Shown: positions 8,135 through 18,690, counted from the first letter of the stretch. The stretch is DNA of 64,000 bases from JAUUZQ01 sp964538375 (GCA_964538375.1 CAZIFQ010000001.1:186001-250000); one strand, 5' to 3'. Program-made: numbers and translations. The notes: generated by a model from the sequence alone, not told the origin.

Positions 8135-9145
8135 ATGAGTAATAATCCTAAAATATCGGTTATTCTACCTTTTTACAATGCTGAAAAGACATTAGAGAGG
8201 GCTATTGAAAGCATTATTAATCAAGATTTTAAGAATTTTGAGCTGATATTGATTGATAATAACTCGGCCGATAAAAGCAGGTTGCTGGCACATCAATGGG
8301 AAGAAATAGATTCCAGGATTAGAATGACTGAAGAGTCACAACAGGGGGTTATGTATGCATCCAACAAGGGGGCAGATTTGGCTGTCGGGGAATATATATC
8401 ACGAATGGATGCGGATGATTGGGCTTTTCCTGACAAGCTAAGAAAGCAATCAGAATTTCTGGATGGCAATCCTGAATTCGGGGCGGTGGCGGGCTTGGTG
8501 GAATATATATCTCATTCTGAAAACACAGAAGGTTTTTCGAGGTATGTTGAATGGAGTAATTCGGTTCAATGCTATGATGATATATTTTTCAGAAGATTTA
8601 TCGAATCCCCTATCGTTAATCCCTCGGCCATGTGGAGAAAATCTGTGGGTGACAAGTTTGGATTATACCGGGCAGGGGATTTTCCCGAGGATTATGAGAT
8701 GTGGCTCCGGTGGCTGGATGAAGGAGTCAAAATACTAAAACTTCCATTCCCGGTTTTAAAATGGTATGATTCAGACACACGCCTGACAAGAACTCAAAAA
8801 ATATATAGTGATGCCGCATTTTACAAAATAAAAAGTAAATACCTGGCAAAATGGTTGGTTGAACACAACCCCTATCATCCTAAAGTTTCAATATGGGGAG
8901 CAAGCCGAATATCTCGTCGCCGTGCCAGATTATTGGAAGAATACGGAATACAATTTCAAAGCTATATCGACACCAAAAAAAGCCGGCAGATAAATAGTGA
9001 AATCATATACTATGAAAATCTCCCCCCTGCAGGAGAAATGTTTATTCTGACTTACATAAGGCAGATGAACAATCGGGGAAGAATCATGGCATTCCTTGAA
9101 GGGAAAGGGTACGTTGAAGGGGCGGACTACCTGGTGATATCCTAA
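8135..9145 (+). CDS. Family 2 glycosyltransferase with C-terminal extra domain
   Basis: Transfers a sugar from a nucleotide-sugar donor, most likely in surface polysaccharide or glycoprotein synthesis, at the cytoplasmic face of the membrane. The first 230 of 336 residues are a GT-A fold: ISVILPFYNAEKTLERAIES at the start, LILIDNNSADKS, and the metal-binding motif RMDADDW near residue 92. From about residue 248 a second small domain begins with KVSIWGASRISRRRARLLEE and contains YIDTKKS and ENLPPAGEMFILTYIRQ, a Rossmann-like pattern seen in some sugar-modifying enzymes. It stands alone between a terminator and the efflux operon, not in a visible polysaccharide cluster. Confidence 0.85.
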   Translation: MSNNPKISVILPFYNAEKTLERAIESIINQDFKNFELILIDNNSADKSRLLAHQWEEIDSRIRMTEESQQGVMYASNKGADLAVGEYISRMDADDWAFPDKLRKQSEFLDGNPEFGAVAGLVEYISHSENTEGFSRYVEWSNSVQCYDDIFFRRFIESPIVNPSAMWRKSVGDKFGLYRAGDFPEDYEMWLRWLDEGVKILKLPFPVLKWYDSDTRLTRTQKIYSDAAFYKIKSKYLAKWLVEHNPYHPKVSIWGASRISRRRARLLEEYGIQFQSYIDTKKSRQINSEIIYYENLPPAGEMFILTYIRQMNNRGRIMAFLEGKGYVEGADYLVIS

Positions 9146-9307
9146 ACGGGCGGATTACAAAAAAAGGCCGGCAGGAGTAAACCTTTTCCTTCTTTAAACG
9201 TTTAATAATTCTTAGAACCATAGAATTCATTGTTAGTAATAGGTATACTGCAATATTTTGAGGTGGATTTATTACTTTTACACACTTTTTCCTATTAATT
9301 GCAGAAA

Positions 9308-10522
9308 ATGAAGAAAATCGACAGAAGAATTGTTATCGTAATATCTTTAATATTTATAGTTGGCTTATCCTATGGATTAATGCGTTTTCTTATTTCACAA
9401 AAGGCCGAACCGCCTGCCAGAAGAACCATAGAGGCAAGAAGATACGTTGAGGCAGACATTATTAAATATGATGAAGTGCTTTCGCCGATTTCTGAACCAG
9501 GAAGAATGTCATCTTTCGCTGAAATTGATCTTTCTGCTGAAGCTTCCGGTAAAATTATCCGGGGAGATATTTCCCTGAAGAAAGGATCCTCTTTTAAAAA
9601 GGGAGACGTCATTTTTTCCATCTATCCTGATGAAGCAAAATTGGCATTAAAAGCAAAGAAAAGTCAATTCCTGAACAGTCTTGCCTTATTGCTTCCTGAT
9701 ATTGCCATAGACTTTGAGGATTATGAAAATAAATTTACCAGCTTCTTCTCTTCTATCTCTATTGACAACCCACTTCCTTCATTTCCGGAAGTAAAGGAAG
9801 AAAAACTACAGATTTTTCTCTCAAGCAAAAATATACTTAGTGACTATTATTCCATCCAAAAAGACGAGCTTCAGCTTTCACGCTATATTGTCAGGGCCCC
9901 GTTTAGTGGCACCTTGACGGATGTTTTTTTGGAAGCAGGGGCATATACCGGAATGGGTGGCCGTGTTGCCCATGCCATTCAAACAGACTTATTAGAGCTG
10001 GAAGTTCCCTTAATGAGATTTGATGCAGCGTGGGTTAAGATTGGTGATAAAGTTGTTGTCATATCTGAAAATAAAGCAGTTAAATGGACCGGGGTAATAA
10101 AACGAAAAAGTCAATTTGTTGACGAAAGTACCCAATCACAAAATGTATATGTAAGCATCGATAATAATACCAACCATGTATTGATGTCAGGCGAATACCT
10201 AAGCGCTACTTTCCCTGATATACCTGTCGACAATGTTATGGAAATTCCAAGAAATGCAGTTTTTAACACTGATGAAGTATTTATTGTTGAGAATAAACGG
10301 CTCCAGAATAAAACAATAAACATTGTTAAAATCAATACCAGGACCCTCCTTTTTAATGGACTAAATGAAGGTGATACACTGGTAACCCAACCACTGATCA
10401 ATGTTTATGAAGGAACCATTGTAACAACAAGTCTCGATCCTAAGGGTCCTGATAAGCAAGAACCTGGGCCGGGGAATATTTCTTCTTCAGAGAAAAGCAA
10501 GCCAAAAAAACAAAGTAAATAA
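9308..10522 (+). CDS. RND efflux periplasmic adaptor (HlyD/MFP family)
   Basis: Periplasmic adaptor that joins the RND pump to the TolC-like channel. One N-terminal membrane anchor (residues 7-26) is followed by a lipoyl half-motif (EIDLSAEASGKIIRGDISLK), an unusually short helical hairpin, the second lipoyl half (RYIVRAPFSGTLTDVFLEAG), a beta-barrel domain with VDESTQSQNVYVSIDNN, and a membrane-proximal domain. The C-terminal 25 residues are rich in Pro, Lys and Ser and probably disordered. The start is taken at ATG 9308; a TTG lies three codons upstream. First gene of the efflux operon, 23 nt before the pump. Confidence 0.9.
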   Translation: MKKIDRRIVIVISLIFIVGLSYGLMRFLISQKAEPPARRTIEARRYVEADIIKYDEVLSPISEPGRMSSFAEIDLSAEASGKIIRGDISLKKGSSFKKGDVIFSIYPDEAKLALKAKKSQFLNSLALLLPDIAIDFEDYENKFTSFFSSISIDNPLPSFPEVKEEKLQIFLSSKNILSDYYSIQKDELQLSRYIVRAPFSGTLTDVFLEAGAYTGMGGRVAHAIQTDLLELEVPLMRFDAAWVKIGDKVVVISENKAVKWTGVIKRKSQFVDESTQSQNVYVSIDNNTNHVLMSGEYLSATFPDIPVDNVMEIPRNAVFNTDEVFIVENKRLQNKTINIVKINTRTLLFNGLNEGDTLVTQPLINVYEGTIVTTSLDPKGPDKQEPGPGNISSSEKSKPKKQSK

Positions 10523-10545
10523 TTTTCTTAAGCAAGAGATAAACC

Positions 10546-13500
10546 ATGAGGAAAATTATTGAAAGATTTGTTGAGTATCCTATTTATGCCAACCTGATCA
10601 TAGCGGTTGTAATCCTGGCCGGTGGCATAAGCCTGATGAACATGAAAAAATCATTCTTTCCCGAGGTAGAAAGCAGGATGATCAGTGTTTCTGTTTTTTA
10701 TCCGGGAGCTTCTCCCGTTGAGATGGAAGAAGGAGTTACCTCCAGGATAGAAGAAGCCATCAGGGGTATTGTCGGCATCAAGGAAATTAATTCAACCAGT
10801 GTTGAAAACAGTGCGAGAGTCTCAATAGAATCAACTGGCGAATTCCCTATCAATGAAGTGCTTATGGAGGTTAAAAATGCCGTAGATGGGATTTCCTCCC
10901 TTCCATCTGCTGCAGAAAGACCTATCGTTGCAAAAACCAGATCCAGGGCTCCAGCAATGCGTTTAAGCATGGTTCCTGACGATGGTTTTGAATTCGATCT
11001 TTTAACTCTTAAGGAACATGCCCAAAGAGTTGAAGAAGATTTTTACAGCTCCGGAGTGATGAGCCAGATCTCTATTTCAGGATTCCCTCAGGTAGAAATT
11101 TCTGTAGAAATAAATGAAGAAGAACTCCTGAGGCATAAGCTCACCTTTGATCATATCGTGAGGGCCATACAAAACAACAACAAAGATATTTCCGGTGGTG
11201 AGATTAAATCAGAAGACGAAGAATTGCTAATTCGTTTGCGATCAAGGAGTGCTGACCCGAATAAAATCGGATCTATTATTCTTACAGGACAGTCAGATGG
11301 AAGTTATATCAGAATCAGGGATGTTGCCGATGTAAAAAAGAAATTTTCTGATTCCCCAAGGAAGATGTGGACAAACGGAAAGCCTTCCGTGTCTCTGAAT
11401 GTTGAAAAACTCCCTGGTGAAGACCTGGATGAGATAACAGAATATGTAAAAGAATATGTGGACAATTTCAATGCTAGAAACCAGGGGGTAAAATTAATAG
11501 TAACGAGGGCCTTCCTGGAGATTATCCAGAGTCGACTTGACTTGCTCACCAGGAATGGGCTTGTAGGATTGTTCCTGGTTATCATTGCCTTATCAATGTT
11601 TCTTAGTATCAGGTTATCGCTATGGGTTTCATGGGGAATTCCTTTTAGTTTCCTGGCTATGTTCATAGCCGCAAACCTGATGGGGGTGACCATAAATCTT
11701 CAGTCACTGTTTGGAATGATCCTGGTCATCGGAATACTGGTTGACGATGGAATTGTTATTGCTGAAAACATCTACCTGCATTTTGAACAAGGCAAAACCC
11801 CCATGAAGGCTGCTGTTGACGGCACCATGGAAGTGGCTCCTGCTGTACTCACCTCTGTAACAACAACCATTGTTGCGTTCAGCCCATTGCTCTTCCTGGC
11901 CGGCACAAGAATGGAAGGGATGTTCGACGTGGCGGTGGTAGTGATCGCATCTCTGTTCTTTTCACTCTTCGAAGCATTTCTTGTATTACCAGCGCACCTG
12001 GGGCATAAACGAACACTAAGTAAAAAGAGCCTGGAACAAAAGAAAAAAGGACTCAGAAGATACTTTGAAAGATTCCTGACCTGGTTGAGAGATAATATCT
12101 ATTCCCACATGCTTGAATGGCTGGTTAAATGGAGAATGATTGTCATTGGGATTCCTGTTGCACTTATGCTGATTACTGCCGGGCTGTTTTTCGGCGGTCA
12201 TATAAAGAACACCTTCTTCCCTTCAGTGGACTTTGATTATTTCGAGGTCAATATAGCTTTTACACCAGGAGATGGGGAAAAACAAACCTTAACGTTCCTG
12301 GACAAATTCGAAGCGGCAATTTGGGAGGTTAATGAGGAGATGACAGAAGAACTTGAGCTGGATGAGCCGCTAATTGAAAGGACAAATAAAGAAATTGGAA
12401 GCTCATTTAGTGGCCTGGAATCGGGAGCCCATGCCGGAAGAGTAAGGGTATTTCCTGTCGACCTTGAGGGAATTTCTATTTCTGGCAGAGATATTTCCAA
12501 TAGGGTGGCTAAAAAAATAGGCCCGGTTCCGGAAGCAAGAAAGTTCACTATTGGTGGAAGAAACCGCTGGGGCTCCCCTGTTTCAATTGGCTTAATGTCA
12601 ATTAATCTGGATGAATTGAATGAAGCAAAAGAGTACCTGATGGAAAGACTGCAGGAGCTTCCCCAATTAAAAGATGTAACAGAAAATATTGCACTTGGGA
12701 AACAGGAAGTCAGGTTACAACTAAAACCAAAAGCCTACTTCCTTGGGCTTACTGAAAGTGATATTGCCGGACAGGTCAGACAGGGATTCTACGGCGTACA
12801 GGCACAGCGCCTGCAAGTTGGGCGTGATGAACTTCGGATTTGGGTCAGGTATCCTAAGTCAGGAAGAGTATCTCTCGGTCAGATGGAAAAGATGAAAATC
12901 AAAACAAGTTCAGGAGAATACCCCTTATTTGAGTTGGCAGATTATCACCTTGAACGAGGTCCGGTTGCCATTAAAAGATTTAACGGCTCACGTGAAATAA
13001 GGGTTGAAGCTGAAACGGTAGATCCTTTTGCTGCTGTACCAGAGATTCTTGAGCAAATTGATAGGGACATCATGCCGGATCTTCTTTCACAATTTATTGG
13101 AATCAGATATGTCTACCAGGGTCAAATGAAATCAAGCAGGGAAGCCCTGGATAAAGCTTATGGCTATTTCGCTCTTGCCTTCTTAATTATTTCCATGTTG
13201 CTCATTCTGCATTTTAAGAGTGTCCAAAAAACAATCATTATCCTCATGATGATTCCTATTTCAATACTTGGTGTTTTCTGGGGTCATGGCATCCACGGAC
13301 AACCCCTTTCAATGATGAGTCTGTGGGGAATGGTAGCACTTACGGGAGTTATTATTAATGATGCGATCGTTTTCATGGCGAAATACGACAGGTTGCTCAT
13401 CTCAGGATTAAAAGTGAGAGAAGCAATTATTGAGGCGGGGAAAGTCAGGTTAAGACCAATTATCCTTACCAGTATAACAACAACTGTCGGACTCTTCCCC

Positions 13501-13764
13501 ATCCTGTTTGAGAAAAGTATACAGGCTCAATTTCTGATTCCAATGGCTATCAGTCTTGCTTACGGTGTTGCCATCGGAACAGTTTTCATCCTGATATTCC
13601 TGCCGGTACTTATGATGTTGTTGAATGATTTCAGGGTATTTACAAAGAAGTTGTGGACCGGGGTTAAGCCGGAAAGAGAAGACGTGGAAACTGCTCTCAT
13701 ATTCCACAAGAGAAAATTGGCCTATGAGCAAAACGGATCCTTAAAAACAAACGAAGAATCATGA
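10546..13764 (+). CDS. RND family efflux pump, inner-membrane subunit
   Basis: Proton-driven transporter that exports substrates from periplasm or inner membrane through the tripartite complex. The 1072 residues have the two-fold AcrB plan: one N-terminal helix (about 12-32), a large periplasmic loop, a block of helices, a central cytoplasmic charged linker, then the repeat. The proton-relay aspartates are present in GILVDDGIVIAENIY. The matching position in the second half reads GVIINDAIVFMAKYD, lacking the lysine of the classic hydrophobic-drug pumps, so it is closer to the more divergent AcrB-like group. Substrate not predictable. The stop overlaps the next start (ATGA). Confidence 0.93.
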   Translation: MRKIIERFVEYPIYANLIIAVVILAGGISLMNMKKSFFPEVESRMISVSVFYPGASPVEMEEGVTSRIEEAIRGIVGIKEINSTSVENSARVSIESTGEFPINEVLMEVKNAVDGISSLPSAAERPIVAKTRSRAPAMRLSMVPDDGFEFDLLTLKEHAQRVEEDFYSSGVMSQISISGFPQVEISVEINEEELLRHKLTFDHIVRAIQNNNKDISGGEIKSEDEELLIRLRSRSADPNKIGSIILTGQSDGSYIRIRDVADVKKKFSDSPRKMWTNGKPSVSLNVEKLPGEDLDEITEYVKEYVDNFNARNQGVKLIVTRAFLEIIQSRLDLLTRNGLVGLFLVIIALSMFLSIRLSLWVSWGIPFSFLAMFIAANLMGVTINLQSLFGMILVIGILVDDGIVIAENIYLHFEQGKTPMKAAVDGTMEVAPAVLTSVTTTIVAFSPLLFLAGTRMEGMFDVAVVVIASLFFSLFEAFLVLPAHLGHKRTLSKKSLEQKKKGLRRYFERFLTWLRDNIYSHMLEWLVKWRMIVIGIPVALMLITAGLFFGGHIKNTFFPSVDFDYFEVNIAFTPGDGEKQTLTFLDKFEAAIWEVNEEMTEELELDEPLIERTNKEIGSSFSGLESGAHAGRVRVFPVDLEGISISGRDISNRVAKKIGPVPEARKFTIGGRNRWGSPVSIGLMSINLDELNEAKEYLMERLQELPQLKDVTENIALGKQEVRLQLKPKAYFLGLTESDIAGQVRQGFYGVQAQRLQVGRDELRIWVRYPKSGRVSLGQMEKMKIKTSSGEYPLFELADYHLERGPVAIKRFNGSREIRVEAETVDPFAAVPEILEQIDRDIMPDLLSQFIGIRYVYQGQMKSSREALDKAYGYFALAFLIISMLLILHFKSVQKTIIILMMIPISILGVFWGHGIHGQPLSMMSLWGMVALTGVIINDAIVFMAKYDRLLISGLKVREAIIEAGKVRLRPIILTSITTTVGLFPILFEKSIQAQFLIPMAISLAYGVAIGTVFILIFLPVLMMLLNDFRVFTKKLWTGVKPEREDVETALIFHKRKLAYEQNGSLKTNEES

Positions 13765-15053
13765 TCTATTTCAGAAATATACTGATCATCATATTGACTA
13801 TTATCTCATTCAATGTATTCTCACAAGAGAAATCATTGACTATTTCTGAGGCCATAGAACTTGCCCTTGATAACAATTATGGAATAAAAATATCCCGCGC
13901 CGATGTTGAGATAGCATCTATCAATAATAACTGGGGCACAGCGGGAAGATATCCTTCAATTGGATTTGATGCCGCGGCCAATAATTCTTATGACCTGGAG
14001 GACAATACGCTAACAAACAGTTTTTCTGCGGGCATCGGGCTAAACTGGACCATCTTTGACGGTTTCAGGGTAAATACCACCAAGCTGAAACTCGAAAACA
14101 TGGAGGAATTGACATCCGGACGGCTTGCTGTACTGATGGAGAGCACCATACAGGATATTTATCTTAGCTATTTTGGAGTACTGCTTCAAGAAGAACAATT
14201 GAATGTTCTGAAAACTGTGATGGATCTTTCCCGTGATCGTTATGATTATGAATTAAAGAAGAAAGAACTGGGAAGTTCTTTGACCTACGATGTCCTGCAA
14301 GCTGAGAATGTGTATTTGAGCGACAAGGCCGCCTACCTGGAACAGGAAATGCAAGTGCGTAATTCAGTTCGAAGTTTCAACTTCATCCTTTCTGAAGACC
14401 CCGGGAAATTGTGGTCTTTTAATGAAGCCTTCGAGGCAGATACATCACATTATGTGCTGGCAGAATTAATTTCGAAAATGACTGAGAATAACCAGACCCT
14501 TAAAAATCAATATACAAACCTGGTGCTCGAACAGAAAGAGACAAAGCTGAGGCAAGCTGAAATGTATCCCTCTGTTTCCCTGGCTGCAGGTATGAATAAT
14601 AGTATAACAAAAAGCAAAGCTTCAGGAGCAGAGGCGGCATCCTATAATTCTTACACTCCTTACGGAAACATACGATTATCATACGATCTTTACACGGGTG
14701 GTATCAGAAAGCGAGCTGTTGAGGTGGCGAAGATTAATGAAGAAGTAGCACAGGTTCAGATTGATCAAATGAAACACGCTCTCACAAATGAGCTTTTCAA
14801 CCTTTACGACTATTACGAAGTCCGGATATCCTTATTGAATGTGAGCAATAGAAGTCTCGAAGCCGCAGAGCTAAACATGAAAATATCTGGGGATAAATAT
14901 CGCTCCGGAGCAATCAATTCATTTAATTACAGGGATGTGCAACTCTTATACATAGACGCTTCTCTAAGACGCCTTCAAGCCATCTACAACCTGATTGATT
15001 CTCGTACCCGTTTAAGCAGATTGACAGGAGGATTCCTGGAAATCTCTGAATAA
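13761..15053 (+). CDS. TolC-family outer-membrane efflux channel
   Basis: Outer-membrane/periplasmic channel of the RND system. The 430-residue protein has a signal peptide (about residues 1-21, ending FSQ) and two tandem TolC repeats of long helices plus short strands: LTISEAIELALDNNYGIKIS opens the first, and NQTLKNQYTNLVLEQKETKLR near residue 245 opens the second. The start overlaps the pump stop by four bases, so translation is coupled and the three genes form one operon. Confidence 0.92.
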   Translation: MIYFRNILIIILTIISFNVFSQEKSLTISEAIELALDNNYGIKISRADVEIASINNNWGTAGRYPSIGFDAAANNSYDLEDNTLTNSFSAGIGLNWTIFDGFRVNTTKLKLENMEELTSGRLAVLMESTIQDIYLSYFGVLLQEEQLNVLKTVMDLSRDRYDYELKKKELGSSLTYDVLQAENVYLSDKAAYLEQEMQVRNSVRSFNFILSEDPGKLWSFNEAFEADTSHYVLAELISKMTENNQTLKNQYTNLVLEQKETKLRQAEMYPSVSLAAGMNNSITKSKASGAEAASYNSYTPYGNIRLSYDLYTGGIRKRAVEVAKINEEVAQVQIDQMKHALTNELFNLYDYYEVRISLLNVSNRSLEAAELNMKISGDKYRSGAINSFNYRDVQLLYIDASLRRLQAIYNLIDSRTRLSRLTGGFLEISE

Positions 15054-15141
15054 ATTTCAATTTCCCATTGAAGGGCTTTGAAAAAGCGTTAAATTGCAGT
15101 TCCATACAGGCAATAATTCATTTTTTCAGTCACCTTATAAA

Positions 15142-18100
15142 ATGAAGCACAGAACATTTCCGGAAATAAGAATCCTGCTAATCTCGAGCATTATCTGTCT
15201 ATTTATACAGACAGCCCTGTCTCAAAATGGCATCCCTTTCATAAGTTATTTAGATTCCCGGGAAGGATACGAATCAAACAACTGGGCTGTTTGCCAGGAC
15301 GACCATAACGCTATGCTGTTTGCCAGCAGAAAAGGGTTGTTACGCTTTGATGGCTCTGATTGGCAATATGTTAACATTCCTGACATTCCTCATAGAATAA
15401 AGCTAAATCCATACAATAACAAAGTTTATATCATATCAGAGTACAACTATGGTTTTTTAGAACGTGATGAGACTGGAGCACAATACTATGAAGCCCTGAC
15501 GTTCCAGGGTGAACTATCCAGTCGGATTACTGATGTAAGTTTTAACAACTCTATGGTTATCTTTTATGGTGAAGACAACATCAGTTGCCACAGCATTACT
15601 GACCATCAATTGATTTGCCGATACAGATCTGAAGAATATGGACTATTTGCGGGTATCTTCTCCCTGAATCAACAAGTTTATGTTAATATAAGCGGAAAGG
15701 GTTTATTCAAAATTAGCAAAGATACGCTCATTTCAGCAGGGATTTCTTCATGGAATTCCAACAGAGAGATTTTATTTTCTATTCCTCACAATGAAAAACA
15801 AATCTTGCTTGGAACTTCCGCTCAGGAGCTTCTCTTGTTTGATGGAAAAAAATCTGTAGAATTTAAGCTTTCCAATCCTGACTACCTTGTGGAAAATGTA
15901 CTATCGGGCGGACTCAGCTTAAATGATACAGCATACGCGTTCTCTACCTCATATGGCGGGGTGCTCATGGCAGATAAACGATCCGGAAAGATTTTATATA
16001 CCCTCAATTATGAAAGTGGATTGCCCGATGACGAAATATATGCAATGGATAAAGACCAAAATAATGGTCTGTGGCTCACTTATGGATTTGGGACCTGTCG
16101 GGTTGATATGAATTTGAAGGTTAAAGACTATAGTAATTATCCAGGCATAGAGGGTTTATATACCAATGCACTTTGGTACCAGGGTGAATTATATATGGCA
16201 AGCACAGAAGGATTGTTTTACTTAACAGAAGTAAAAAATTATGAAGAGGTTGAAATCTATTTAAAGAAAGCAGCGAAAGAACCGATTGTTGAGGAGAAGA
16301 CAAAGCGCAGAAAAAAGCGAGACAACCTGGGCCAGGATACCGATGAGAAAAAGAGTTTAATTTCACGACTTTTCAGTAGAAATAAAAAAGCTGATACCGA
16401 AACAGAATCTGCCCCGTCAAAAACCACAAAGAAACAAAATCCGGCTCCCAAAACGCAGTATGTTAGAAAGAAAATAAGCAAGCTAAAATCCATCGAACAT
16501 ATATTTAAAAAGGTAGAAGGATTGAACAGCCGGTGTGAACAGCTTGTCGTGTGCGAAAAAGGTGTTCTTATTGGTTCTTCTTCCGGGCTTTACCTGGTGA
16601 AAGAACACGAAGTTGAGCAGCTTTCAGATACAAGGAACATTGGATTTATTTCAGAAAAAAATCCTGCCGGAATGCATTATATTTTAAGTGATGAAGGTGT
16701 CTTCAGCTTAAAATTTAAAGATGATAAACACGTCATCTCGCCTATTTCCCTTCCGGTAGAATATCCTCTCTTCTCCATAATCAGCAGTGATTCTGCATAT
16801 TGGCTAAGTACTTATGATGTAGTCTACAAAGCAGAGATGCTGGGAGATGATTCAATCTCTATGAAGAAATACAGGTTTAATTCTGTCTTCCCCGAGGAGC
16901 TCTGGCTGGCAGAGACAGATGATATCCTCTATCTTTTCTCAGAATCTGCAGTCCGTTACTTTTCCCCCGAAAAAGATTCATTCCTTATTTACAATAGCGG
17001 GAAAGATGTACTTCAAAACTTTTCCAACTTACATTTTTTCCCACCCACCGCAGGGCAACAATGGTTAAAGCTCGACCAGAATATGGTGAGGTTTGATGGA
17101 GATGCTTCTGATTTCCAGGAAGCGAAGTGGGGCCTGTTTGAAAATATTACCGCTTTCTATTCATATACCGGATCAGAATATTGGATTATTGATGATTATT
17201 CGAAAATATTTAAAATTTCTCCTGAATATTCAAAAGACAGTTCTGTTAATTTGGAGATCTTCCTTGAGCGGGTGACCAACGAGCAAGGAGACGCTTTTGA
17301 TTTAAAAAACCTGGAATTCGATCCAACAGAAAAGATAGTTAAAATTGAAGTCTCGGCACCTTCTTTTTTAAGAAGTGGGACAACCACTTATCAATATAAA
17401 GTAGAAGAAAAAATGGCCCGATGGTCTACCTGGTCTACAAATTCTTCCATGGATATTTTGCTTGATCCGGGAGAGCACAGGGTGCTGATCAGGGCAAAGA
17501 ACCTTATTGGACAAATCAGCGGGCCACTTACTATTTCGTTAACAATTCGTGAACCATTTTACCAGAATACCTGGTTCTATATCGGGCTTATTCCTTTTGT
17601 TCTCGGATTCTTCTATCTTCTCATTTATATCCGGGAAAGAAAACTGCGGAAAGATAAACGCATTCTTGAATTTAAGGTTGAAGAGCGGACAAAGGAGATA
17701 CAGAAACAAAAGCAAAAGATTGAAATTCAAAAGGACGAAATCATGGCACAAAAAGATGATATTACCAGTAGTATTACCTATGCCAGCAGGATCCAAAAAG
17801 CTATCCTTCCGTCAAAACAGGCCTTTGAAAAAACTTTTTCTGATTATTTCATTTTATACAAACCCCGTGATATTGTGAGCGGCGATTTCTACTGGGTCAC
17901 TGAAAGAAAAAGTGAAATTATTTTTGCTGTTGCGGACTGCACCGGACATGGGGTGCCGGGTGCATTTATGAGTATGCTTGGAAATTCTTTTCTAAACGAA
18001 ATAACAAAGGATGAAGGAGTGAAATTACCGGCATACAAAATACTTAACCTCTTAAGAGATAAAATCAATGAAGCCCTGGCGCAGTCAGGAGATAACGTGA

Positions 18101-18510
18101 AAGCCAATGACGGAATGGACATAACTCTCTGCAAATACAATATAAAAAAGAAGGAAATAGAATTTTCCGGGGCATATAATCCACTTTATCTATTAAGAAA
18201 GGGCGTGCTCACAGAGTACAAAGCAGACAGGATGCCTATTGGGTTTTATCCAAAAAAGAAAAGTTTTACCGCCCATACTATTCAAATGCAAAAAGACGAT
18301 GTAATCTACCTTTTCTCTGATGGCTTCCAGGATCAATTTGGCGGTCCGTTCAGTAAAAAATATACCAGCAAACAATTTAAACAAGTGCTTACTGGTTTAT
18401 CACCTAAGCCAATGAAAGAACAACTAACCAGACTGGAAATTGAATTAGATACCTGGCAGGGAAAAAGTGAACAATTAGATGATATCCTGATCATCGGGGT
18501 TAGAATTTAA
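15142..18510 (+). CDS. Membrane sensor: propeller, Y_Y_Y domain, SpoIIE-type phosphatase
   Basis: A 1122-residue one-protein signalling receptor. After a signal peptide or anchor (about residues 8-28) comes a two-component-regulator-like beta-propeller (about 30-370 and 450-720), a Y_Y_Y-like immunoglobulin domain (about 730-800), one membrane helix (FYIGLIPFVLGFFYLLIYI, about 810-830), a coiled coil (840-885), and a PP2C/SpoIIE phosphatase domain with DIVSGDFYW, DCTGHGVPGAFMSMLG and NDGMDITLC. The family senses outside and dephosphorylates anti-sigma antagonists or similar inside. A Lys/Arg-rich, probably disordered insert (about 374-449) interrupts the propeller. The start is ATG 15142 (MKHRTF); a GTG- or TTG-type extension to 15094 is possible. 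It lies 88 nt after tolC and may respond to envelope state. Confidence 0.9.
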   Translation: MKHRTFPEIRILLISSIICLFIQTALSQNGIPFISYLDSREGYESNNWAVCQDDHNAMLFASRKGLLRFDGSDWQYVNIPDIPHRIKLNPYNNKVYIISEYNYGFLERDETGAQYYEALTFQGELSSRITDVSFNNSMVIFYGEDNISCHSITDHQLICRYRSEEYGLFAGIFSLNQQVYVNISGKGLFKISKDTLISAGISSWNSNREILFSIPHNEKQILLGTSAQELLLFDGKKSVEFKLSNPDYLVENVLSGGLSLNDTAYAFSTSYGGVLMADKRSGKILYTLNYESGLPDDEIYAMDKDQNNGLWLTYGFGTCRVDMNLKVKDYSNYPGIEGLYTNALWYQGELYMASTEGLFYLTEVKNYEEVEIYLKKAAKEPIVEEKTKRRKKRDNLGQDTDEKKSLISRLFSRNKKADTETESAPSKTTKKQNPAPKTQYVRKKISKLKSIEHIFKKVEGLNSRCEQLVVCEKGVLIGSSSGLYLVKEHEVEQLSDTRNIGFISEKNPAGMHYILSDEGVFSLKFKDDKHVISPISLPVEYPLFSIISSDSAYWLSTYDVVYKAEMLGDDSISMKKYRFNSVFPEELWLAETDDILYLFSESAVRYFSPEKDSFLIYNSGKDVLQNFSNLHFFPPTAGQQWLKLDQNMVRFDGDASDFQEAKWGLFENITAFYSYTGSEYWIIDDYSKIFKISPEYSKDSSVNLEIFLERVTNEQGDAFDLKNLEFDPTEKIVKIEVSAPSFLRSGTTTYQYKVEEKMARWSTWSTNSSMDILLDPGEHRVLIRAKNLIGQISGPLTISLTIREPFYQNTWFYIGLIPFVLGFFYLLIYIRERKLRKDKRILEFKVEERTKEIQKQKQKIEIQKDEIMAQKDDITSSITYASRIQKAILPSKQAFEKTFSDYFILYKPRDIVSGDFYWVTERKSEIIFAVADCTGHGVPGAFMSMLGNSFLNEITKDEGVKLPAYKILNLLRDKINEALAQSGDNVKANDGMDITLCKYNIKKKEIEFSGAYNPLYLLRKGVLTEYKADRMPIGFYPKKKSFTAHTIQMQKDDVIYLFSDGFQDQFGGPFSKKYTSKQFKQVLTGLSPKPMKEQLTRLEIELDTWQGKSEQLDDILIIGVRI

Positions 18511-18690
18511 GGATCTGATACATTCAATTGCAAATGTAAAAAAGAGATCAGTCCTGCTTATATCCCCTTTAGTCAATTTTTACACGTGCTTTTCAACATT
18601 TATTATTTGAGTTTGTCATTTAGATTTACTTTAGTGTTTCTATTTTCAAAAACAGAAGAAAAGATCAGTTCTTAATTACAAAAAAAACAG

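Noticed and set aside
15094..15141. N-terminal extension MQFHTGNNSFF of the SpoIIE sensor
   Set aside because: It would place 16 polar residues before a normal signal peptide; ATG 15142 fits better.
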